A stretch of DNA of 64,000 nt from Bacteroidota bacterium. Its GTDB lineage: Bacteria; Bacteroidota; Bacteroidia; Bacteroidales; FEN-979. Within the stretch, counting starts at the first letter, position 1; the number at the start of each line of letters is the position of its first letter. The notes beneath the pieces are model-generated. The model was not told the origin of the DNA. It searched no databases and saw nothing but the letters and a program-made list of their open reading frames with translations. Both the position numbers and the translations under genes were made by a program. Below, piece after piece: positions 36,848-45,554 of the stretch. The DNA lies in contig JAPLDO010000022.1 in NCBI GenBank assembly GCA_026391715.1, forward strand, positions 1 through 64,000, in the 5' to 3' direction.

Positions 36848-38272
36848 ATGATTGTCAAAAGTCGCTTTAATTTTTTACTCACGTTTCTATTCATTACGCA
36901 TTTGGCGGTTTGGTCGCAAACCAGTAGAAAACTACCGGTTCCAAAAAATATTATCGTGATGATTGGCGATGGGATGGGGTTTAACCACATTCAGGCTGTT
37001 AATTGTTACGAGGGTAAAGCCGCGCAGGTTTATCAGAATTTTCCGGTGAAACTGGCTGTTTCACATTATCCGGCAAAAGCAGGCGAATATGAGGAGGGAA
37101 ATCCGGGATCAAATTTTATTGCAGGTGGATATAATCCGGCGTTAGCCTGGAAAGATACCGCTTACCTGAAAAGGGACTTTACCGAATCGGCTGCCTCTGC
37201 CACAGCGCTCGCAACAGGATATAAAACATACAATAACTCTATCGGAATGTCCGTCACGCACGATACGCTCGAAAACCTTGTTCAGTGGGCAAAAGCCACA
37301 GGACGAGCCGCAGGCGTTGTTACATCTGTTGAATTTTGCCATGCCACGCCAGCAGGATTTACCGCTCACAATATTGTCAGAACTAATTATTCGCAGATTG
37401 CGACAGAGATGTTACTCGACAGCCGTTGCGATGTAATAATGGGGTGTGGCGATCCGGGTTTTGACAATGATGGAAACCCGGTAAAGGGAAGTTGGAAAAA
37501 TACGAAGTATGTGGTTGACAGTAATTTCTGGCAGAATATAATCACCGGCTCCGGAAAACAAACACAGTTTACAATCAATGGAAAACGCAAAACAGTCAGG
37601 GATATTGATGGTGACGGAAAACCTGATCCGTGGACTGTTGTTCGCAGTGTTTCGGATTTCAGGAACCTGCGGCATGGAAAAACGCCAAAACGGGTATTGG
37701 GCTGTCCATTGGTTTATGAGACATTACAGCAAAAAAGGGTGATGATAAATGGTGAAACAAAAGATTCTCCCCCGCAAATTACTCCGCAGATCTCCACTGT
37801 GCCAGCTTTGTCGGAAATGTCGCTGGGCGCTTTGAATGTTCTCGACAACAACAACAAAGGATTTTTCCTGATGATCGAAGGCGGAGCTATTGACTGGGCT
37901 TCTCATGCCAACCAGAAAGGAAGGCTGGTTGAGGAGTTGGAAAGTTTCAACGCGGCGGTGGAAGCGGTGATTGAATGGGTAGAAAAGTATAGCTCCTGGA
38001 ACGAAACGCTACTGATTGTCACCGCCGATCACGAAACAGGGCTGTTATGGGGCGAGGAGCCATTTAAACCTATACAGGAAAAGGGAAAAGGGAATCTGCC
38101 GGTAATGAACTTCAACTCCGAAAATCATTCCAATTCGCTTGTGCCATTCTTTGCCAAGGGTTCAGGAAGTGAGCTTTATAAGATGTTTGCTGATGAGTAT
38201 GATAGCGTTCGAGGACCTTTTATCCAAAATTCGGAATTACCACAGTTGATACATTTTCTTTGGTATAAATAG
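36848..38272 (+). CDS. Secreted alkaline phosphatase (PhoA family)
   Basis: The 474-residue protein has a signal peptide ending LAVWSQ and the alkaline phosphatase motifs in order: IVMIGDGMGFNHIQ (metal Asp), FTESAASATALATGYKT with the nucleophile Ser near residue 115, MIEGGAIDWASHANQ and LLIVTADHETGLL. It hydrolyses phosphate monoesters in the periplasm using zinc and magnesium. Length is close to E. coli PhoA (471). No Pho box could be identified. Together with the 5'-nucleotidase at 42329 it suggests scavenging of organic phosphate. Confidence 0.93.
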   Translation: MIVKSRFNFLLTFLFITHLAVWSQTSRKLPVPKNIIVMIGDGMGFNHIQAVNCYEGKAAQVYQNFPVKLAVSHYPAKAGEYEEGNPGSNFIAGGYNPALAWKDTAYLKRDFTESAASATALATGYKTYNNSIGMSVTHDTLENLVQWAKATGRAAGVVTSVEFCHATPAGFTAHNIVRTNYSQIATEMLLDSRCDVIMGCGDPGFDNDGNPVKGSWKNTKYVVDSNFWQNIITGSGKQTQFTINGKRKTVRDIDGDGKPDPWTVVRSVSDFRNLRHGKTPKRVLGCPLVYETLQQKRVMINGETKDSPPQITPQISTVPALSEMSLGALNVLDNNNKGFFLMIEGGAIDWASHANQKGRLVEELESFNAAVEAVIEWVEKYSSWNETLLIVTADHETGLLWGEEPFKPIQEKGKGNLPVMNFNSENHSNSLVPFFAKGSGSELYKMFADEYDSVRGPFIQNSELPQLIHFLWYK

Positions 38273-38278
38273 AAACAT

Positions 38279-38299
38279 CGAACCTGAAACCTGAAACTT
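38279..38299 (+). repeat. Period-7 repeat, left of MITE-like element B
   Basis: Heptads cgaacct, gaaacct, gaaactt end 2 bases before element B. The same words resume at 38512 on the other side, as if element B sits within a heptad array. Confidence 0.5.
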
Positions 38300-38301
38300 G
38301 A

Positions 38302-38504
38302 GCCCACTCCGAAAAGTAGTTTAAGGTGAATTTACCCACCCCCAGCCCCTCCCTACCCGTAGGGAGGGGAGTACCTCTGCTTAGGCAAGACACTGTATAT
38401 CTTGCTGTTGTGCTTAGCAGCGCTTCTCCACTCCCTTTTCAAGGGAGGGGTTGGGGGTGGGTAAATTGACTGCAAACCTTTCTCATAGACTTTTCGGAGT
38501 GGAC
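38302..38504. repeat. MITE-like element B with nested inverted repeats
   Basis: The ends are gcccactccgaaaagt (38302-38317) and acttttcggagtggac (38489-38504), an inverted pair matching at 15 of 16 positions. They are the same terminal type as elements A1 and A3. Inside, aatttacccacccccagc (38329 on) and its mirror ending at 38467 form a second inverted pair of 26 bases with one mismatch. No coding sequence fits. The 203 bp lie between the alkaline phosphatase and cysteine dioxygenase genes, which converge here. Confidence 0.75.
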
Positions 38505-38511
38505 ACAACCT

Positions 38512-38532
38512 CGAACCTGAAACCTTGAACCT
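38512..38532 (+). repeat. Period-7 repeat, right of MITE-like element B
   Basis: Heptads cgaacct, gaaacct, tgaacct continue the array found at 38279-38299. Confidence 0.45.
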
Positions 38533-38573
38533 GCCTTCAGATTGTCACAATTTACCCGGCTTTGCAGTATACC

Positions 38574-39026
38574 TCAGTAGTAATTTGGTTTGTAATTCGG
38601 AGGTGAATAAAAGTGTAGAGAGGCAGCCCGTTTATCAGAATTATTAAATAATTCATAACCTATAATGCCGCCCTCCTGGTATGATGTAGTATTCAATGGA
38701 AGCATTCTGCTCCTGGTCATGACCGGAGCGCCACTAAGTAGATATGTGTTTTCTTTGATTTCGCCCTGTAGTATTTTCAGGAGACACCCATTTTTGGGAT
38801 GGTCATGAATTGGACATCCCTGGTTTATTTCCCAGCAAATTACTACCATTTCCAAAACATCATTAATTCTCACTATGTTTCGGGTATAATGATTGGGTGA
38901 GAAAAATTTATAGGGTTTCCAGTCAGAACCGGAATAACTTTCAAGAATCAGAGTCAGTGAATTAAGAGTTTTTCCAGCTTTCAGTTCATTTGTAATCCGG
39001 TCGAAAAGTATGTCGAGGTTTTTCAT
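38574..39026 (-). CDS. Cysteine dioxygenase type I
   Basis: The protein (about 150 residues from the ATG at 39026) is a cupin with the iron ligands in CPIHDHPKNGCLLKILQG and a later ASLHFYSPP. The family oxidises cysteine to cysteine sulfinate using a non-heme iron; a Cys near the first motif (here in NGC) can cross-link to a Tyr near the C-terminus. It is shorter than the mammalian enzyme (200) but keeps all three His. The ORF-track start (39044) is a TTG that overlaps the upstream kinase gene, so I use the ATG 7 bases after the kinase stop. It closes a four-gene operon. Confidence 0.85.
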   Translation of the reverse strand: MKNLDILFDRITNELKAGKTLNSLTLILESYSGSDWKPYKFFSPNHYTRNIVRINDVLEMVVICWEINQGCPIHDHPKNGCLLKILQGEIKENTYLLSGAPVMTRSRMLPLNTTSYQEGGIIGYELFNNSDKRAASLHFYSPPNYKPNYY

Positions 39027-39033
39027 AATTGGA

Positions 39034-41880
39034 TTATTTCCCAATGCTTTTTTTAAATATGATCACTTTCTCGCGTAATTGTTTGATTAATATGGGCATG
39101 TTGATTTTGAGATAGTTGATTAATTTCGGAAGACGCTCGGTATGCCGCTTTGTTTTCGCATATTCATGAATCATTCTGATATTTGATCGTAGATTGTTGG
39201 ATGCAAAAATATCCATGCTTGATTTTATCTTATGCGCTGCTGTTGCCAGTTCGTCGAGATTGTTTTGATCGAATGCCTCAAACAGCGACTGGCAATATCC
39301 TGGAGTAAATTCAATGAATTTTTCGCTCATTGAGATTATATCACTGGTTTTATCGCCCAGCAGTCTGGAGAGTTTATCTAAGTCATACTGAATTTCCGGC
39401 TCACCTTCTGAATCTTGACCCTTTAGCGTATCAGCTTCGGCAGCAGAAATATATTCAGGCAGTATATTCAACCATTTGAGTATTTGTGCGTATAGAAGGT
39501 CCTCCTCAAAAGGTTTGGTTATGTAGTCATCCATTCCGGCGTCATGTGCCTGAGCAATAGCATCCTGGGTAGCAAAGGCTGTAAGCGCTATAACAGGTGT
39601 GGTCAAATGCCTTTCACGACGAAGGATTTTCGTTGCAGAGCAACCATCGAGAACGGGCATCTGCATATCCATCAGTATAATGTCAAATGTTTTTTCACCG
39701 ACTTTTTCGATAGCTTCAAGACCGTTTTCAGCAATAGTGACAATCGAATTCCATCCCTCAATAATTGATTTGACGATAAACTGATTGAACTGATTGTCCT
39801 CAACAACAAGAATTTGCTTTCCACGCAATGTTTCAGGATTGATCAGGATTTTCCTATTCATTTCAAAAATGGCGTTCAGGTCGGTTAGCTGGAGATCAAT
39901 GGTAAAAAAGAACCGGCTTCCTTTTCCTTTTTCACTTTCAAGTTGAAGCTCGCCTCCCATCAGTTCAACAAGTTGCCTGCTTATTGCCAAACCAAGTCCG
40001 GTTCCGCCAAAAACGCGGGTTACACTTTCATCTTCCTGTTTAAATTTTTCAAAGATAGTTTTCTGTTTATCATCGCTAATCCCTATTCCCGTATCTTTCA
40101 CAGCAAAGAGTAGTGAATAGTTCGTTTCGGTTTCGCGAACCAGTTTGCACGACATTTCCACACTTCCTGAAGGAGTAAATTTGATGGCATTGCTCACAAG
40201 GTTAATCAGTATCTGCTGAAGTCGCACAGAATCTCCTAAAACCGGTTTCTTTATTTGCGGGTCGAAACGAGTTGTCATGGCGATCATTTTTTCGTCAGCC
40301 GCATGTTCGAGGAAAGTGTAAACGCGGTCAAAACTTTCCTGCAAATTGAATGGAATAGTTTCAAGATCAATCTTGCCTGCTTCAATTTTGGAAAAATCGA
40401 GAATTTCGTTGATGATACCGAGCAGGTTTTCCCCTGAAACCATCAGATTATCGTTAAGCTTTTTCTGATCCGGCGATAAATTTGTTGACCGTATCAATTT
40501 TGACAAGCCGATTACGGCATTCAGCGGAGTCCTGATTTCATGGCTCATATTGGCAAGAAACATACTCTTGGCAGCGTTAGCCGATTCAGCCTCATTTTTG
40601 GCTTTCATCAGGTCATTTTCTATCTGCTTTCTCGCTGTTATATCGCGGTATTCCCATAGGTTCCCAAGAAATTTTTCTTCCATAAATATTGGAATGTAAT
40701 CGCGTTCAAAGGTACGGCCGTCAATAAGTTCAAGAATCTCGCTGATGACGGGACTTTTATCTCTTAGTATTTCGTCTATTCTTCCAATAAAATATTGAGG
40801 ATTTTTAAACATATTTTTCGTTTCTTCCGCCGAATTTGAGCAGTTCATACCGAGAAGGAATTCGGGTTCAACAGGTATATTGAAAAGATCGCAAAAAGCC
40901 TGATTTATCAGAGCAATATTTCTGTACTGATCCTCTACGAGGATCCCGGAACGAAGGTTTTTGATGAGTGTGGATAGCCGGATCGAAACCGATTCCAGTT
41001 TATCGTGGGCTTTTTTTTGCTCGGTGATATCGCGTTGAAGGGAGATAAAATTAGTGAGTTCTCCCGATTTGTTGAAAATTGGTTGAATCTGAACCCTCAC
41101 CCAGAAAGGAGTTCCATTTTTATTATAATTCAACAGGTCTTTTTCAATAGGAACTTTATCATTAATCGCCTTAAGTATTTCACTAATGTCTGCCGGATCG
41201 GTATCAGCGCCTTGCAGAAGGTCGCCGGGTCTGAGGCCCTTGACTTCCTGAAAAGAGTAACCCGTAAGGCGTTCAAAGCTGGGATTCACCCACTCGGTGA
41301 TACCGTCTTTTCCGGTAATAATAACCGCATTGTCTGTTTCATGAGCAATCAGGGAAGTTTTTCTAAGTTGCGCCTGATTAAGGATGTTTCCGTAAATACC
41401 GCCGGCAATATTGCATACAAATGAAAGGATCACAACATATTCCTCAGTGAACTGGTTTTTATTTTCGCTAACAATACCAAAAGCGCCCACTGCGTTTTCT
41501 CCGTTGAGAACAGGAATAAAAATGCGTGATCTAACAATAAATCCTCTTTTGGAAGAGATAGTTCTTTGTTCCGGGTCATTTTCTGTATCAGGAATATTTA
41601 CAATCTCCTTAGTTCTGAAAACATATCCGGGATGACGTTCCATGGCTGTACGCTCTGCCTCCACCTGCTCGTCGGCTGTGAATCCTTTTGCAACCAGGAG
41701 TTTTAATTTTTCTTCCTGAAAATCATAAAGGTACAAACCTGAAAATTCAATATCCATAAGATCGTCAAGAGCCTCCTCTACGCTGATAGCAAGTTCTTCG
41801 AGAGTATTTATGTGGGTGTAACCGGAAGAAAAGCGATTTAAACGATTCAGAATATCAAGATGATTTTGAATTTTTAACAT
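39034..41880 (-). CDS. Hybrid sensor histidine kinase (GAF-PAS-PAS-HK-REC-Hpt)
   Basis: The 948-residue protein has no membrane segment, so it is a cytoplasmic sensor. In order: GAF (about 20-165), PAS (about 172-295, NAVIITGKDGITEWVNPSF), PAS (about 305-415), dimerisation helix with NMSHEIRTPLNAVIG, HATPase with the DTGIGIS and GGTGLGLAIS boxes, a receiver with IILMDMQMPVLDG, and a C-terminal Hpt domain (AAHKIKSSMDIF). The receiver and Hpt imply an internal relay to an outside regulator, not found nearby. It directly abuts the GlcG/HbpS-like gene upstream (TAG followed by ATG) and precedes the cysteine dioxygenase by 7 bases. Confidence 0.93.
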   Translation of the reverse strand: MLKIQNHLDILNRLNRFSSGYTHINTLEELAISVEEALDDLMDIEFSGLYLYDFQEEKLKLLVAKGFTADEQVEAERTAMERHPGYVFRTKEIVNIPDTENDPEQRTISSKRGFIVRSRIFIPVLNGENAVGAFGIVSENKNQFTEEYVVILSFVCNIAGGIYGNILNQAQLRKTSLIAHETDNAVIITGKDGITEWVNPSFERLTGYSFQEVKGLRPGDLLQGADTDPADISEILKAINDKVPIEKDLLNYNKNGTPFWVRVQIQPIFNKSGELTNFISLQRDITEQKKAHDKLESVSIRLSTLIKNLRSGILVEDQYRNIALINQAFCDLFNIPVEPEFLLGMNCSNSAEETKNMFKNPQYFIGRIDEILRDKSPVISEILELIDGRTFERDYIPIFMEEKFLGNLWEYRDITARKQIENDLMKAKNEAESANAAKSMFLANMSHEIRTPLNAVIGLSKLIRSTNLSPDQKKLNDNLMVSGENLLGIINEILDFSKIEAGKIDLETIPFNLQESFDRVYTFLEHAADEKMIAMTTRFDPQIKKPVLGDSVRLQQILINLVSNAIKFTPSGSVEMSCKLVRETETNYSLLFAVKDTGIGISDDKQKTIFEKFKQEDESVTRVFGGTGLGLAISRQLVELMGGELQLESEKGKGSRFFFTIDLQLTDLNAIFEMNRKILINPETLRGKQILVVEDNQFNQFIVKSIIEGWNSIVTIAENGLEAIEKVGEKTFDIILMDMQMPVLDGCSATKILRRERHLTTPVIALTAFATQDAIAQAHDAGMDDYITKPFEEDLLYAQILKWLNILPEYISAAEADTLKGQDSEGEPEIQYDLDKLSRLLGDKTSDIISMSEKFIEFTPGYCQSLFEAFDQNNLDELATAAHKIKSSMDIFASNNLRSNIRMIHEYAKTKRHTERLPKLINYLKINMPILIKQLREKVIIFKKSIGK

Positions 41881-42306
41881 CTACTGTATTTTTAATACAT
41901 CAAGCGCCGCTTCGGCGCATTGCTGGTCTTGTGCATAATGACTACCACTAACTCCAATAGCTCCTACCACCTGGTCGTTGATTATTATTGGCGTCCCGCC
42001 TCCCATAAGCATAAAGTCGGTGAAATCATGAACTCCTTCGCGAAGAATGGGATCATCTTTAATAAAGCCGAACCATGTTTCGCCGGTTGGTAACCCAAAT
42101 CCTGCGGCAGTAATGGCTTTTTTGCGGGAGGCGTCAATGGCGATGAGTGGCGCGTGGTCCATGCGGGCAAAGAATTTGGGAATACCGCTTTCATCAACAA
42201 CTGTTACCGCTATTGAAAGTCGAAGTTCATTTGCTTTTTCAATGGCGGCATTTACCATTTTTTCCGCAGTTGACAAGGTAATGGTTAGTTTGTTAAATGT
42301 ATTCAT
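41881..42306 (-). CDS. GlcG/HbpS family protein
   Basis: The 141-residue protein has the family pattern: AVTVVDESGIPKFFARMDHA, then SRKKAITAAGFGLPTG, GGGTPIIINDQVVGAIGVSG and a C-terminal DQQCAEAAL helix. HbpS in Streptomyces binds heme and controls a sensor kinase; other family members sit in glycolate or vitamin B12 operons with unknown roles. No signal peptide is seen, so it is probably cytoplasmic. Here the gene touches the hybrid kinase gene, which hints at a sensor-kinase pair. Confidence 0.88.
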   Translation of the reverse strand: MNTFNKLTITLSTAEKMVNAAIEKANELRLSIAVTVVDESGIPKFFARMDHAPLIAIDASRKKAITAAGFGLPTGETWFGFIKDDPILREGVHDFTDFMLMGGGTPIIINDQVVGAIGVSGSHYAQDQQCAEAALDVLKIQ

Positions 42307-42328
42307 TTCAGGTATTTAATTAAATCAA

Positions 42329-43777
42329 TTACTGGTTTACCGTTGCGCGTTTTATTCCGGAATAATTTATTTTACCTGCAACTCCGAGGTATTTGATCAC
42401 AGCTTCGGCGGTTGTCAGGTTCGAAAGTGTTCCCTGATCGCGATGATCAAACTTGTAGGTGTATGCCATATAATTATTCATTGCCACGAGATATTCCTTT
42501 GAGGAGTCCAATAATTTCCCCGATTTATCCAACATTTTAACCGATATGCATTTGGTTGCGCCATCATCTGTTACCTCATAGCTCATTCCCGAAACCTGAA
42601 GGTCAATTCCTTTTTCATGCCTGTAACCGTAACAGATTAGAGATTTTATTTCGTCGGCAGTCATTGAAAAGAGAATAACCTGGTTGTTAAACGGATCAAG
42701 TTTATAAATGTCTTTGAGTGTAATATTTCCTGCATTCATTGACTGCACGCGGATACCTCCTTTGTTCTGAAACGCAATATCAACCTTGAGCTGGGCTGTA
42801 AGCGCGTCGGTCATCAAACTGCCCAGTTCGTCAACGCCTTCCAGCGGTTTTTCAGCAAAGCCGATAACCTTGTTAAATTCTTTATTGTTATTAACCTCAT
42901 CAATATAATTACGGACTTCAGGTTTTTCATTTTTCAGAATGGTAAACGGAATAACTTCATCGGAGCGCGAGATTAAATGGCCCTTTTGGATCATCAGGGT
43001 AAGTTTGCCGACATATCTAAGGTTAGCTTCCGCCTGAACAATCATAACATTCTTTTCCATCAAAGGTTTTTCAAGCAATGTATGTGAATGACCTCCAATG
43101 ATAACGTCAAACTGAGGCATTGAATCGGCGAGGCGGATATCGTCATCAACTCCAAGGTGCGATAACCCGATCATTATGCCGTAACGATCTTTAAGCCAGG
43201 AATATTCACGCGCTTTAACAAGTCCATTGGTAAAAGTAATTCCTTTCATATTCGAAGGATGCGCACTCGGCAAACCGTTGTCGTCAAGTTGGATCAATCC
43301 AAGGAAAGCAATGGAATCGCCATTTCCGGCGCCAAAAACCTGGAATGGACGGGGTTGTTTCAGCGTTGCGCCAAATGCGTTGAGGTTGCAGCAGATAAAT
43401 GGGAATTTCGCCTGCGCCATGCGTTTATTGAACATCTCCTGACCCATGTCAAATTCATGGTTTCCCATTGCGCTGAGGTTAAATCCACAACGGTTCATCA
43501 TATCCACCATTGGAAAACCTTTATCCGGTATCATATCCACCACAGGATTGCCGGTGAAGTTGTCGCCGGCGGCTACGAGGAAAACAAAGGGATGGAATCG
43601 CCGCAAACTATCTGCAAGATATGCCAGTTTTGCCATGTTGTCAATCTTCGAATGCATGTCGTTAACATGAAGAATGATAACTTCTGTGGGTTTTTTCTGC
43701 GCGGGGTCTTGCGAAAACAGAAGTAATGGCAGTAGAAAGAAGAAAGTAGGAACGAGTGGAAAATAACGTTTGTTCAT
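42329..43777 (-). CDS. Secreted 5'-nucleotidase/2',3'-cyclic phosphodiesterase family protein
   Basis: A signal peptide (FFFLLPLLLFSQDP) is followed by a calcineurin-like metallophosphatase domain with HVNDMHSKIDN, AAGDNFTGNPV, MGNHEFDMG and IGGHSHTLLE, and then the C-terminal nucleotidase domain (about 300-470; GSLMTDALTAQL, NKGGIRVQ, DPFNNQVILF). It removes phosphate from nucleotides outside the inner membrane. At 482 residues it is shorter than E. coli UshA (550) but has both domains. It heads the operon that continues with the GlcG-like, kinase and dioxygenase genes. Confidence 0.92.
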   Translation of the reverse strand: MNKRYFPLVPTFFFLLPLLLFSQDPAQKKPTEVIILHVNDMHSKIDNMAKLAYLADSLRRFHPFVFLVAAGDNFTGNPVVDMIPDKGFPMVDMMNRCGFNLSAMGNHEFDMGQEMFNKRMAQAKFPFICCNLNAFGATLKQPRPFQVFGAGNGDSIAFLGLIQLDDNGLPSAHPSNMKGITFTNGLVKAREYSWLKDRYGIMIGLSHLGVDDDIRLADSMPQFDVIIGGHSHTLLEKPLMEKNVMIVQAEANLRYVGKLTLMIQKGHLISRSDEVIPFTILKNEKPEVRNYIDEVNNNKEFNKVIGFAEKPLEGVDELGSLMTDALTAQLKVDIAFQNKGGIRVQSMNAGNITLKDIYKLDPFNNQVILFSMTADEIKSLICYGYRHEKGIDLQVSGMSYEVTDDGATKCISVKMLDKSGKLLDSSKEYLVAMNNYMAYTYKFDHRDQGTLSNLTTAEAVIKYLGVAGKINYSGIKRATVNQ

Positions 43778-43793
43778 GTTTTGAATCTTTATG

Positions 43794-43801
43794 CAAATGT
43801 A
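43794..43801 (-). promoter_or_regulatory. -7 box of the nucleotidase-kinase operon
   Basis: TACATTTG on the minus strand matches TAnnTTTG, 17 bases before the ATG at 43777. It is back-to-back with the arfB box. Confidence 0.5.
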
Positions 43802-43839
43802 GTAAACAATCGGATGAACTTTATAATGATGAAATAAGC

Positions 43840-43847
43840 TAATTTTG
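43840..43847 (+). promoter_or_regulatory. -7 box of arfB, four bases before the ATG
   Basis: TAATTTTG is followed by CCGA and then the ATG at 43852. With the usual distance from -7 box to transcript start, the mRNA would begin at or next to the start codon, giving a leaderless message. Confidence 0.55.
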
Positions 43848-43851
43848 CCGA

Positions 43852-44265
43852 ATGGATAAAAACTTGTCAGATAGAGATTTCGGCAGGGAGTTTAAATTCA
43901 GCGCATCTCGCAGCAGCGGACCAGGCGGTCAGAATGTGAATAAGGTGAGCACGAAAATGGAGTTGCGGTTTCACCTTGCGTCATCGGCATTGCTTTCGGA
44001 TGCGGAAAAGGAGTTGATTGCTGAAAAACTTGCCAGCCGGATTAATGCCGCTGGTGAACTGGCGCTCGTTTCGCAATCGGAACGGTCGCAGTTACAGAAT
44101 AAGGAAAAAGTTGTCGAAAAATTTTATCTCTTGCTTAAACGCGCTTTAACACCACGTAAGAATCGTAAACTGACAAAGCCATCCAGGGCTTCGAAAGAGG
44201 AGCGTCTGGAAATCAAGAGACAACTTTCGGAGAAGAAGGAGCGACGGCAGAGCCCGGAAGCCTGA
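43852..44265 (+). CDS. arfB: Peptidyl-tRNA hydrolase ArfB (alternative ribosome rescue)
   Basis: The 137-residue protein has the release-factor catalytic GGQ at residues 25-27 within SRSSGPGGQNVNKVSTKMEL and a Lys/Arg-rich tail (SKEERLEIKRQLSEKKERR) that enters the empty mRNA channel. ArfB frees peptides from ribosomes stalled on broken mRNA. It lacks stop-codon recognition domains, as expected of the family. The gene is divergent from the nucleotidase operon. Confidence 0.95.
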   Translation: MDKNLSDRDFGREFKFSASRSSGPGGQNVNKVSTKMELRFHLASSALLSDAEKELIAEKLASRINAAGELALVSQSERSQLQNKEKVVEKFYLLLKRALTPRKNRKLTKPSRASKEERLEIKRQLSEKKERRQSPEA

Positions 44266-44311
44266 TTCCATTTCATGAATACCTGCTTTAAAAACGGATG
44301 CTAAAAACAAA

Positions 44312-45160
44312 ATGAAGGTTTCAATTACAGCCATGTCCATGAAACTGAATGATCTGCATAAATTATCGAAATCGGTGGAGAGCGCGGCGCCAATGCCGGC
44401 GCTCTTTGTCGGTCATGGCAGCCCGATGAATGCCATAGAAAGTAATGTTTTCACCGAGGGCTGGCGGATGATGGCAACGACCATTCCACAACCGAATGCG
44501 ATTCTTTGTATCTCGGCTCACTGGGAAACCGATGGAACATGGGTAACTTCCATGTCCAAACCGAAAACCATCCATGATTTCGGAGGATTCCCGCAGAAAT
44601 TGTTTGACGTGCGGTATCCGGCGCCAGGAAGTCCCGGACTGGCAAAGGAGGCACAGGAAATGGTTACAAAAACAAGCGTCAGGCTTGATGAACAATGGGG
44701 ACTTGATCACGGCGCCTGGAGCGTGATCAAGCAAATGTATCCCGACGCTTCGGTTCCGGTGATCCAGATGAGCCTGGATTATAATAAAAGCGCGCAGGCG
44801 CAATATGACCTGGCGAGAGAGCTTAGCCCGCTGCGTAAAAAGGGAGTTCTGATCATCGGCAGCGGGAACATGGTGCATAATCTGCGTAAAATAGATTGGG
44901 CAAATCAAAACCAGGGGTTTGACTGGGCAAATGAAGCAAATGAAATATTCAAAAAGTTGATTTCAGGAAATGATCATCATCAACTGATCAATTATAAAAA
45001 ATTGGACTCAGCCGTGGGATTGGCAATTCCAACCGCCGAACATTACCTGCCATTGCTGTATATGCTTGCCATGAAAGGAGAAGATGAGGCAGTATCGTTT
45101 TTCAACGATCAAACCGTGATGGGTTCCCTTTCGATGACCTCGGTAAAAATTGGGGTTTGA
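44312..45160 (+). CDS. ygiD: DODA-type extradiol dioxygenase family protein (YgiD-like)
   Basis: The 282-residue protein has the LigB/DODA features: PALFVGHGSPMNAIE, LCISAHWETDGTWV, HDFGGFPQKLFDVRYPAPG, LDHGAWSVIKQMYP and the His-rich GSGNMVHNLR. The His residues hold a zinc or iron. E. coli YgiD opens the ring of DOPA at the 4,5 position in vitro; the natural substrate in bacteria is unknown. The start could be any of three Met codons (44312, 44333 or 44339); I keep the first. Confidence 0.88.
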   Translation: MKVSITAMSMKLNDLHKLSKSVESAAPMPALFVGHGSPMNAIESNVFTEGWRMMATTIPQPNAILCISAHWETDGTWVTSMSKPKTIHDFGGFPQKLFDVRYPAPGSPGLAKEAQEMVTKTSVRLDEQWGLDHGAWSVIKQMYPDASVPVIQMSLDYNKSAQAQYDLARELSPLRKKGVLIIGSGNMVHNLRKIDWANQNQGFDWANEANEIFKKLISGNDHHQLINYKKLDSAVGLAIPTAEHYLPLLYMLAMKGEDEAVSFFNDQTVMGSLSMTSVKIGV

Positions 45161-45203
45161 AGCCCCCCTTGAACCCCTGCTCCAAAAAATGCCTAAAAGC
45201 CCA

Positions 45204-45422
45204 TCAACAAAGGTTGTATCTGGTAATTGAAATGCGAGCGCCTTTCTCTTCCTTCATCACGAATTGATGAACTTTTTCCTTGTCTTTATGAAAGTAAAGG
45301 AGTTGCCCTGATTTCAGTTTCCCATCTTTATCAGAATACACCGGATCAGCCACAAGCGCCCATGAATCCGTGGCTGCTTTTTCTATTTCAGGCAATGTCA
45401 TTGCTTTTATATCTGTAACCAT
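45204..45422 (-). CDS. Small hypothetical protein
   Basis: This 72-residue protein starts from an ATG (MVTDIKAMTLPEIEKAATD) and reads like a compact soluble fold with alternating strands (QLLYFHKDKEKVHQFVM, ARISITRY). It has no signal peptide or membrane segment, and I do not recognise the family. The amino-acid composition is that of a true protein, and neither neighbour covers it on the other strand. It is convergent with ygiD. Confidence 0.55.
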   Translation of the reverse strand: MVTDIKAMTLPEIEKAATDSWALVADPVYSDKDGKLKSGQLLYFHKDKEKVHQFVMKEEKGARISITRYNLC

Positions 45423-45554
45423 ACGATCGAATTTAAAAGCGGTTCATATACATAAAAATACAAAAATAAACCCAATTTCACTACCTTAATTTATGAGAAA
45501 TACTTTCTCCGATGCAGAGGTTGAAGATGTAAAGCGGGTGTGGCTGAATTAAAT

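Noticed and set aside
45493-45552. 19-residue ORF (MRNTFSDAEVEDVKRVWLN)
   Set aside because: Too short and without support; it ends just before the convergent ABC-F gene. It could be a gene tail but cannot be shown.
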